A DNA stretch of 7,316 nucleotides, taken from assembly GCA_945905915.1 (NCBI GenBank), contig CAMDQL010000082.1, positions 1-7,316 of the forward strand, in the 5' to 3' direction. The notes under the pieces are model-generated. The model made no database searches and was not told the origin of the DNA. It saw nothing but the letters and a program-made list of their open reading frames with translations. How positions within the stretch are numbered: the first letter of the stretch is position 1; every line of letters starts with the position of its first letter. The position numbers were made by a program, and so were the translations under genes. Source of the DNA: Flavobacterium psychrophilum. Its GTDB lineage: Bacteria; Bacteroidota; Bacteroidia; Flavobacteriales; Flavobacteriaceae. Shown piece by piece: positions 1-4,832 of this stretch.

Positions 1-17
1 CTTGAAACAAAATTCAG

Positions 18-150
18 GAACACAGATTGAATAAATTTTAGTAATTATTAAAATCTTTGCGACTCCGCGTCTTTGCGTTATAATTTTGTAACATAAAGTC
101 TCGCAAGGAAAATCAGTTTAAATCAGTTTAATCTTTGTCATATGTGTTCT
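18..150. repeat. Degenerate composite intergenic repeat with inverted ends
   Basis: This stretch beyond the yidD stop has no supportable gene and is built from repeats. The outer ends are an inverted pair, GAACACA (18-24) and TGTGTTC (143-149). Inside, CTTTGCG occurs twice in direct orientation (55-61 and 71-77). TTGCGA (57-62) is complementary to TCGCAA (101-106), and CTTTGCGTTA (71-80) pairs at 8 of 10 positions with TAACATAAAG (89-98), so a nested hairpin is possible. From memory, flavobacterial genomes carry many intergenic patches with 'CTTTGCGTCTTTGCG' and 'AATCTGTGT' wording, and this looks like a worn copy. Whether it is a mobile miniature element, an RNA or simple debris cannot be decided from one copy. 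Confidence 0.5.
111..130. repeat. Exact 10-bp tandem duplication
   Basis: AATCAGTTTA occurs twice back to back (111-120 and 121-130), followed by a partial echo, ATCTTTGTCA. It lies inside the composite repeat at 18-150, in non-coding DNA. It may be replication slippage; no function can be assigned. Confidence 0.7.
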
Positions 151-195
151 AAAATAAACTTCTAAAATCAAAAACCGTTAATCATCAATCTAAAA

Positions 196-450
196 TCAGG
201 GTACCGGATCATAACCACTTTTTCCCCAAGGATTGCAGCTAATAATCCGTTTCAATGATAACCAACCTCCTTTTAACAATCCGTGTTTTGTAAATGCTTG
301 CAAGGAATAATTTGAACAACTGGGTTCAAAGCGGCATGCAGCGGGTGTAAATGGCGAAATAGCTACTTGATAAAATCGTATAAGTAAAATAAATGGATAA
401 ATTATCCATTGTTTTGCCGAATTTGGATACTTCGATTGCAGTTGACACAT
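196..450 (-). CDS. yidD: Membrane protein insertion efficiency factor YidD
   Basis: An 84-residue protein of the YidD family (formerly DUF37/HlpA), close to the usual length of about 70-85. The family acts at the inner face of the cytoplasmic membrane and assists insertion of proteins handled by YidC/Sec. The sequence shows the family pattern: an N-terminal hydrophobic or amphipathic helix (about residues 15-32, [18 protein letters not shown]), the segment [15 protein letters not shown] with two of the conserved cysteines, [20 protein letters not shown] with the third, and a terminal GYDPVP. It ends exactly at this C-terminal motif, so it appears complete. The ATG at 448-450 lies 46 nt after the cysS stop, and no own promoter matching TAnnTTTG is visible in that gap, so it is probably the last gene of a folE-cysS-yidD transcript. 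In proteobacteria yidD usually sits between rnpA and yidC; here it does not. Confidence 0.93.
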   Translation of the reverse strand: MCQLQSKYPNSAKQWIIYPFILLIRFYQVAISPFTPAACRFEPSCSNYSLQAFTKHGLLKGGWLSLKRIISCNPWGKSGYDPVP

Positions 451-466
451 GATTATTTAGTAAAAT

Positions 467-489
467 AAGTATCTTAAAAGAAGATTCTT
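467..489 (-). other. Small AT-rich hairpin in the cysS-yidD gap
   Basis: On the minus strand AAGAATCTT and AAGATACTT can pair at 8 of 9 positions around a 5-nt loop, between the cysS stop (497-499) and the yidD start (450). The stem is almost all A-U and no T run follows directly, so it is a poor terminator. It could be a minor processing or attenuation site, or chance in AT-rich DNA. Confidence 0.25.
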
Positions 490-496
490 AATTGGA

Positions 497-1981
497 TTAA
501 AAGCTAAAAGTAGTTCCTTCTTTTCCGTCTTTGATGATAATTCCTAGCTCTTGAAGTTTGTCTCTAATTTCATCAGATAGTGCGAAGTTTTTATTTGCTC
601 TTGCTTCATTTCGCATTTCAATTAGCATCTCAACCACACCTTTAAGTTTCTCTGTTCCATTTGTTCCGGCTGAAGATGTATTATTCAAACCCAATACAGT
701 AAAAATAAAATCAGAAAGTGTATCAGATAAAAGTTTAATATCTTCCGAAGTTAAAGCTGCAGCTCCATCATTCACTAAATTGATAAAACGCGCTCCTTCA
801 AATAATTGTGCAATTAAAATAGGCGTATTAAAGTCATCATTCATAGCGTCATAACAACTTTGTTTCCAAGAAGTAATGTCTAATGACGAAGTTGCATTTG
901 GTTGTAATGAAGGTATTAATTTGTAAGCCTCAATTAATCGATTATATCCTTTTTCACTGGCTACCATGGCATCATTTGAAATATCTAAAACACTTCGATA
1001 ATGCGCTTGTAAAAAGCAAAAACGTACAATATTTGGTTCAAATGATTTTTCAAAAAAACTATTTTCACCCGAAATTAATTCCATCGGTAAAATATAATTT
1101 CCAGTAGATTTACTCATGCGCAATCCATTCATGGTAAGCATATTAGTATGCATCCAAAAATTTACCGGAGAATGTCCGTTACAAGCGGTTCCTTGCGCTA
1201 CTTCACATTCGTGATGTGGGAATTTCAAATCCATTCCACCTCCATGAATATCAAAAGTTTCTCCTAAGTATTTAGTACTCATTGCGGTACACTCAAGGTG
1301 CCAACCTGGAAATCCTTCTCCCCAAGGAGAATTCCAACGCATGATATGAGCCGGTGAAGCATTTTTCCATAGCGCAAAATCTTGCGGATTTTTCTTTTCA
1401 GTTTGTCCGTCTAAATCACGCGTATTAGCAAATAATTCATCGATATTACGATTACTTAGTGCTCCATAATTCAAGCCCTTTGCGTTGTAAGCAAAAACAT
1501 CAAAATACACAGAACCATTGCTTTCATAAGCAAAACCCAATTCAATTAACTTTTGGGTTAATTCTATTTGTTCTACAATATGGCCTGTTGCAGTAGGTTC
1601 AATTGTTGGAGTAAGAAAATTGAAAGTATCTAAAACCTTATGAAAATCGACAGTATATTTCTGAACTATTTCCATGGGTTCTAATTTCTCTAAGCGCGAT
1701 TGTTTTACAAATCGATCGTTTGATACATCACCATCATCTGTTAAATGACCAGCATCGGTAATATTTCTAACATATCGCACTTTATAATCAAGATGTAATA
1801 AATATCTATAAATTACATCAAAACTCATAAAAGTTCGAACATTGCCTAAATGTACATTGCTATAAACTGTTGGCCCACAAACATACATGCCTATTGCTCC
1901 TGGATGAATAGGAGTAAAGGTTTCTTTTTCCCCCGAAAGGGTGTTGTATATTTTAAGCGGCTGATTTTTATATAGTTCCAT
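497..1981 (-). CDS. cysS: Cysteinyl-tRNA synthetase (CysRS)
   Basis: This 494-residue cytoplasmic class Ia aminoacyl-tRNA synthetase charges tRNA(Cys) with cysteine using ATP. The catalytic Rossmann fold begins with [16 protein letters not shown], which gives zinc ligand Cys35 and the HIGH-box variant HLGN at residues 44-47. The other expected zinc ligands are Cys231 (in GWHLECTAM), His256 and Glu260 (in [10 protein letters not shown]); the Cys-His-Glu spacing of 25 and 4 residues equals that of E. coli Cys209/His234/Glu238. The KMSKS loop reads RMSKS (288-292), in [15 protein letters not shown], which I recall as usual for Bacteroidota. The C-terminal part (about 310-494) is the helical DALR-type and tRNA-binding region. 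The length is slightly above the 461 of E. coli. The start is 40 nt beyond the folE stop, which supports cotranscription. The reading frame is intact. Confidence 0.97.
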   Translation of the reverse strand: MELYKNQPLKIYNTLSGEKETFTPIHPGAIGMYVCGPTVYSNVHLGNVRTFMSFDVIYRYLLHLDYKVRYVRNITDAGHLTDDGDVSNDRFVKQSRLEKLEPMEIVQKYTVDFHKVLDTFNFLTPTIEPTATGHIVEQIELTQKLIELGFAYESNGSVYFDVFAYNAKGLNYGALSNRNIDELFANTRDLDGQTEKKNPQDFALWKNASPAHIMRWNSPWGEGFPGWHLECTAMSTKYLGETFDIHGGGMDLKFPHHECEVAQGTACNGHSPVNFWMHTNMLTMNGLRMSKSTGNYILPMELISGENSFFEKSFEPNIVRFCFLQAHYRSVLDISNDAMVASEKGYNRLIEAYKLIPSLQPNATSSLDITSWKQSCYDAMNDDFNTPILIAQLFEGARFINLVNDGAAALTSEDIKLLSDTLSDFIFTVLGLNNTSSAGTNGTEKLKGVVEMLIEMRNEARANKNFALSDEIRDKLQELGIIIKDGKEGTTFSF

Positions 1982-2021
1982 TAGTGCGATTACTCGATTT
2001 TAGTATTGATTGATTTTTAAA

Positions 2022-2693
2022 TTAAAACTTAGTATCTAACTTTATATAATCTAAAAATTCTCTTTTTACTTTGTCTTCTTTAAATTTACCACCAAATTCT
2101 GATGTTACAGTACTACTTTCTATATCTCTAATACCTCTAGAATTTACACATAAATGTTTGGCGTCAATTACGCAAGCTACATCCATTGTGCCTAAAACAT
2201 TTTGTAATTCTTGCACTATTTGCATAGTTAAACGTTCCTGTACCTGAGGTCTTTTGGCATAAAAATCAACCACACGATTCATTTTTGATAAACCTACGAC
2301 CCTGCCTTTAGAAATATAAGCAACATGAGCACGTCCTACAATTGGTAATAAGTGGTGTTCACAAGTAGAATAAACAACTATGTTTTTTTCTACAAGCATT
2401 TCACCATATTTGTATTTATTTTCAAAGGTTGATGAGCTTGGTTTTTTAGCAGGATTTAAGCCGCCAAAAATTTCTTTAACAAACATCTTCGCAACACGAT
2501 TAGGTGTTCCTTTTAAACTATCATCAGTTAAATCTAGACCAAGAGTATTTAAAATATGCTCAACATCTTTTTTTATTGATTCAATTTTATCATCGTCAGA
2601 AATAGCAAATGCATCATCTCGCATGGGTGTTTGAGCACTTGTTGCAACATGGTTGTTTCCTAATTCTTCTAGAAAATCCTCGTTTTGTTTCAT
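2022..2693 (-). CDS. folE: GTP cyclohydrolase I, type IA (FolE)
   Basis: A 223-residue cytoplasmic enzyme that opens and rearranges GTP to 7,8-dihydroneopterin triphosphate plus formate, the entry step to folate and other pteridines and also to queuosine-type deazapurines. The first 35 or so residues are a variable, acidic N-terminal arm. The helix KDVEHILNTLGLDLTDDSLKGTPNRVAKM follows, and the T-fold core starts around residue 95. The zinc site is visible: Cys111 in STCEHHLLP, with His113/His114, and Cys182 in KHLCVNSRGI, spaced as in E. coli Cys110/His113/Cys181. SKMNRVVDFYAKRPQVQERL (136-155) and Arg187 complete the family signature. It is the homodecameric Zn-dependent type and not FolE2. 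It heads the folE-cysS-yidD cluster and has its own likely promoter 37 nt ahead of the ATG. Confidence 0.96.
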   Translation of the reverse strand: MKQNEDFLEELGNNHVATSAQTPMRDDAFAISDDDKIESIKKDVEHILNTLGLDLTDDSLKGTPNRVAKMFVKEIFGGLNPAKKPSSSTFENKYKYGEMLVEKNIVVYSTCEHHLLPIVGRAHVAYISKGRVVGLSKMNRVVDFYAKRPQVQERLTMQIVQELQNVLGTMDVACVIDAKHLCVNSRGIRDIESSTVTSEFGGKFKEDKVKREFLDYIKLDTKF

Positions 2694-2729
2694 TATTTTA
2701 GATTAATTTCTTGGTAATTTTTGAATAGG

Positions 2730-2737
2730 CAAAGATA
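2730..2737 (-). promoter_or_regulatory. Likely -7 promoter element of folE-cysS-yidD
   Basis: Read on the minus strand this is TATCTTTG, an exact match to the Bacteroidota housekeeping -7 consensus TAnnTTTG. It lies about 37 nt before the folE ATG and downstream of the hairpin that follows the aminotransferase gene, as expected for a new transcript. No good TTTG or TTG -33 element is seen at the usual spacing (only AT-rich TTATTCG-like sequence), so promoter strength is uncertain. Confidence 0.55.
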
Positions 2738-2762
2738 AATAATAAACTAACATCGAATAAAT

Positions 2763-2793
2763 AAAGGAACGTCTTTTTTATAGACTTTCCTTT
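2763..2793 (-). terminator. Hairpin after the aminotransferase gene, possible terminator
   Basis: On the minus strand AAAGGAAAGTC and GACGTTCCTTT form an 11-position stem with one mismatch and a 9-nt loop (2774-2782), 16 nt after the aminotransferase stop. The tract after the stem is TATTTATTCG, T-rich but not a true T run. An 8-T run precedes the stem instead, so this is an imperfect intrinsic terminator. It could instead be a 3'-end stabilising hairpin. Confidence 0.5.
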
Positions 2794-2809
2794 TAAAAAA
2801 AAGTGTTAA

Positions 2810-4003
2810 TTATATTTTATTGTAAACGGTTAAGGCTTCTTTTAAAATTTCAACAGCTTTTATTAAATCTTCTTTTTTCAAAACATAAGCAATACGCACT
2901 TCATCAAGGCCTACGTTTGGTGTTGAGTAAAAACCAGCTGCAGGAGCAACCATAACTGTTTCACCATTAAAATCATAAGATTCTAACAACCATTGAGCAA
3001 ATTTATCAGCATTTTCAACGGGTAATTTTGCAATACAATAAAAAGCACCTTTTGGAGTAGCAACTGTAACCCCATCAATTTTTTGTAATGCAGTAATTAA
3101 TACATCTCTTCTTTCTTTATATTCAGAAATGACATCATCAAAATAACTTTGAGGTGTATCTAGTGCTGCTTCACTTGCAATTTGGGCATAGGTAGGCGGA
3201 CTCAATCGTGCTTGTGCAAATTTCATAGCCGTTGCCATTACTTCTTTGTTTTTTGAAACAATGCAACCAATTCTTGCTCCACACATACTATATCGTTTTG
3301 AAACCGAATCAATCATAATAGCATGCTCTTCTAAACCAGCAACATTCATTACCGAAAAATGCTTTTCACCATCATAAATAAATTCTCTATACACTTCATC
3401 AGCAATCAAAAACAAATCGTGCTTTTTTACTATTTCTGCCAATTTTAAAATTTCTTCATGTGAATACAAATAACCTGTTGGGTTGCCTGGATTACAAATT
3501 AAGATTGCTTTTGTTTTTGGCGTAATTAATTTTTCAAAAGCTTCAATTGGAGGTAAAGCAAAACCGGTTTCAATTCCTGAAATTACAGGAACTACTTTTA
3601 CTCCTGAAGCAGTAGAAAAACCATTATAATTAGCATAAAAAGGTTCAGGAATTATGATTTCATCACCGCTATCCATGGTGCTTCCCATAGCAAAAAGTAG
3701 GGCTTCAGAACCACCTGTGGTAATAATAATATCTTGTGTTTCAATAGGTAAACCGTGATTTTTATAATACTGCGATAGTTTTGTTCTGTAGCTCTCAAAA
3801 CCAGCAGAATGACTATATTCTAAAACACTAATGTCAGCATTTTTTACAGCTTGAAGTGCAACTTCAGGTGTTTTAATATCGGGTTGTCCAATGTTTAAAT
3901 GATACACTTTGTGACCTTTCTTCTTTGCAATTTCAGCGTAGGGAACCAATTTTCTAATTGGAGATTCAGGCATTTGTTGTCCTTTATTCGAAACTTTTGG
4001 CAT
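2810..4003 (-). CDS. Fold-type-I PLP aminotransferase (aspartate/aromatic aminotransferase family)
   Basis: A 397-residue cytoplasmic class I/II aminotransferase of the AspC/COG0436 type, of normal length. Family landmarks are in order: LNIGQPD (36-42) for the substrate-side loop; TTGGSEALLFA (95-105) for phosphate binding; NPGNPTG (171-177) with the cofactor-contacting Asn174; ADEVYREF (201-208) with Asp202, which pairs with the pyridine nitrogen, and Tyr205; SVSKRYSMCGARIG (233-246) with Lys236, the expected PLP Schiff-base lysine; and VRIAY (369-373) with Arg370, which binds the substrate carboxylate. The amino-acid specificity (aspartate, aromatic or branched-chain) cannot be read from these motifs, so no symbol is given. 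The first ATG is used; a second in-frame ATG at residue 11 (MPESPIRKL) is possible, but the upstream residues are compatible with close relatives. It is flanked by hairpins on both sides and is probably monocistronic. Confidence 0.92.
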   Translation of the reverse strand: MPKVSNKGQQMPESPIRKLVPYAEIAKKKGHKVYHLNIGQPDIKTPEVALQAVKNADISVLEYSHSAGFESYRTKLSQYYKNHGLPIETQDIIITTGGSEALLFAMGSTMDSGDEIIIPEPFYANYNGFSTASGVKVVPVISGIETGFALPPIEAFEKLITPKTKAILICNPGNPTGYLYSHEEILKLAEIVKKHDLFLIADEVYREFIYDGEKHFSVMNVAGLEEHAIMIDSVSKRYSMCGARIGCIVSKNKEVMATAMKFAQARLSPPTYAQIASEAALDTPQSYFDDVISEYKERRDVLITALQKIDGVTVATPKGAFYCIAKLPVENADKFAQWLLESYDFNGETVMVAPAAGFYSTPNVGLDEVRIAYVLKKEDLIKAVEILKEALTVYNKI

Positions 4004-4016
4004 GATGTAATTTTTT

Positions 4017-4036
4017 AGTTGAACAAAATTGCAACT
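4017..4036. promoter_or_regulatory. Inverted repeat and weak -7-like element ahead of the aminotransferase gene
   Basis: AGTTGAA (4017-4023) is matched by TT-G-CAACT (4029-4036), giving a 7-pair interrupted dyad. The minus strand of 4024-4031 reads CAATTTTG, one base off TAnnTTTG, and lies about 20 nt from the aminotransferase ATG. This may be the promoter with an operator-like dyad, but AT-rich DNA makes such matches common. Confidence 0.3.
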
Positions 4037-4065
4037 TTTTTCAGAATTGCATACTATTTTCGTTT

Positions 4066-4093
4066 AAAAAAAGCCTCAATTTATATGAGGCTT
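4066..4093 (-). terminator. Rho-independent terminator of the DUF1573 gene
   Basis: On the minus strand AAGCCTCA and TGAGGCTT form a perfect 8-bp stem (4086-4093 with 4071-4078) around a 7-nt loop, followed at once by a T run (complement of the A run at 4066-4072). It starts 6 nt after the stop codon of the DUF1573 gene. An A/T flank on the other side (4096-4101) would let it work on the plus strand too, although no plus-strand gene enters it. Confidence 0.85.
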
Positions 4094-4099
4094 GCTTTT

Positions 4100-4537
4100 T
4101 TATGAATTGGGTAAGGTCTTTTTCTTGACCAAGGGACTTACTTCTTCTTTTACAATTACAGTTCCTTTAATTCGCAGAGGAACCATTCCATCGGGTTTAT
4201 TAGTGGCATTACTTTCAATAGTAATGGTTTTACTAATTGGACCAGGATTCATGTTGTATTGAACTTTTATCTGTCCTTTAGCGCCTGGAGCTATTGGGTC
4301 TTTTGGCCATTCGGGAACGGTACAACCACAACTCGATTTAGCATTTTTAATTAAAAGAGGTTCGTCTCCCGTATTTGTAAATTCAAATACACGAATACCA
4401 TCATCTTTTCCTTTTTCCACTTCTCCATAATTGATAGTTTCTTCTTTAAACTCAATTTTAGGACCTTTTTGAGCTAGGGAAGTCAAACCAATCAATACGG
4501 TAATAAAAACAAGTAATTTTTTCATCATTTTATTCAT
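4100..4537 (-). CDS. Exported DUF1573 domain protein
   Basis: A 145-residue protein with an N-terminal signal peptide: basic MNKMMKK, then the hydrophobic stretch LLVFITVLIGLTS, and probable cleavage after SLAQ near residue 23. There is no lipobox cysteine, so it is likely periplasmic or secreted and not lipidated. The rest is one DUF1573 domain (about 28-128), an Ig-like beta fold common in Bacteroidota. Signature parts are INYGEVEKG (35-43), FEFTNTGDEPLLI (51-63), SSCGCTVPEWPKDPI with Cys70 and Cys72, and a closing strand KTITIESNAT. The molecular function is unknown; the invariant Cys-Gly-Cys suggests a redox or metal role, but that is inference. A charged tail (KKEEVSPLVKKK-like) follows. 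It has its own terminator and is divergent from valS, so it is probably transcribed alone. Confidence 0.9.
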   Translation of the reverse strand: MNKMMKKLLVFITVLIGLTSLAQKGPKIEFKEETINYGEVEKGKDDGIRVFEFTNTGDEPLLIKNAKSSCGCTVPEWPKDPIAPGAKGQIKVQYNMNPGPISKTITIESNATNKPDGMVPLRIKGTVIVKEEVSPLVKKKTLPNS

Positions 4538-4617
4538 TAATAGGTTGCTGTAAAATTAAATAAATATAAGTAACGAACAAACTACACCTAACATTTTTTT
4601 TATTTTAGTGATATCGT

Positions 4618-4625
4618 TACTTTTG
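4618..4625 (+). promoter_or_regulatory. Candidate -7 promoter element facing valS
   Basis: TACTTTTG matches TAnnTTTG exactly on the plus strand. If used, the valS transcript would carry a leader of roughly 200 nt containing the plus-strand copy of the hairpin-rich segment at 4672-4753. A clear TTG/TTTG -33 element is not present; T-rich sequence lies at that spacing. The element overlaps the inverted repeat at 4621-4642. Confidence 0.4.
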
Positions 4626-4642
4626 CACTTAGTAATGCAAAA
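4621..4642. repeat. Perfect 7-bp inverted repeat overlapping the -7 candidate
   Basis: TTTTGCA (4621-4627) and TGCAAAA (4636-4642) are perfect complements separated by 8 nt. The dyad starts inside the candidate -7 element TACTTTTG, a position suited to a transcription-factor operator or to a hairpin at the 5' end of the transcript. No T run follows on either strand that would make it a terminator. Confidence 0.45.
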
Positions 4643-4671
4643 AACATACCAAAGTTGCTTTTTTATTGAGT

Positions 4672-4753
4672 AGCGAATGGCTCGGGATTTATTTGTAATC
4701 CATTTTCCCGCTGTTCGCTCTACGAGGTGCCGCTTCCATCGGGGCTAGAAAGC
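4672..4753 (-). ncRNA. Putative structured RNA, Flavo-1-like element
   Basis: On the minus strand this GC-richer island contains, in order, CTAGCCCCGATGGAAGCGGC and, about 15 nt on, AGCGGGAAAA. From memory this pairing of phrases recurs in intergenic regions of Flavobacteria and resembles the Flavo-1 RNA class (Rfam), whose function is unknown. Visible helices are GCUUUC/GGAAGC (4753-4748 with 4737-4732, one G-U pair) closing a loop with the conserved CCCCGAU; AGCGAA/UUCGCU (4719-4714 with 4677-4672) as a closing stem; and inside it either GGAUU/AAUCC (4701-4697 with 4689-4685) or the competing CGGGA/UCCCG (4710-4706 with 4687-4683). The strand choice rests on the recalled motif orientation. 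Covariance-model confirmation is lacking, so the family name is tentative. Confidence 0.55.
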
Positions 4754-4800
4754 TAATTTTTCGATTTTTTGTAACTGTTGTTTTATCATATTTTAAACAA

Positions 4801-4808
4801 CAAACTAA
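4801..4808 (-). promoter_or_regulatory. Weak -7-like element ahead of the putative RNA
   Basis: Minus-strand TTAGTTTG is one base off TAnnTTTG and lies about 50 nt upstream of the structured element at 4672-4753, where a promoter for a minus-strand RNA would be needed. TCTG sits 17 nt further upstream as a poor -33 candidate. It is suggestive only. Confidence 0.2.
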
Positions 4809-4810
4809 TA

Positions 4811-4832
4811 ACAATAAACAATAAACAGAATA
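4811..4832 (+). promoter_or_regulatory. A-rich translation leader of valS
   Basis: The sequence just before the valS ATG is almost free of G and holds ACAATAA twice in tandem (4811-4824). There is no Shine-Dalgarno core; A-rich unstructured leaders are the usual Bacteroidota alternative for ribosome recruitment. The in-frame stop TAA at 4815-4817 rules out an upstream extension of valS. Confidence 0.5.

Noticed and set aside
1..34. Short plus-strand open frames entering from the window edge (stops at 28-30 and 32-34), possibly the C-terminus of a convergent gene.
   Set aside because: Only about 10 residues are visible, with no recognisable motif and repeat sequence starting at once, so a coding call cannot be supported.
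288..292. RMSKS in place of KMSKS in CysS (protein residues 288-292) as a possible active-site defect.
   Set aside because: Arginine at the first position is, as I recall, common in Bacteroidota CysRS, and the other catalytic and zinc residues are intact. These numbers are protein residues, not window positions.
558..1107. Plus-strand open frames of 98 and 74 codons opposite cysS.
   Set aside because: They are antisense to the well-conserved CysRS frame, match no family, and have no promoter or leader evidence.
2380..2634. An 84-codon plus-strand open frame opposite folE.
   Set aside because: It is antisense to the conserved FolE core and its translation has no recognisable features.
4700..4753. 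GAGGTGCCGC at 4724-4733 resembles part of the T-box antiterminator sequence ahead of a tRNA synthetase gene.
   Set aside because: The canonical 14-nt T-box core (AGGGUGGnACCGCG) is not met, there is no specifier-loop architecture or terminator/antiterminator pair before valS, and T-boxes are not typical of Bacteroidota.
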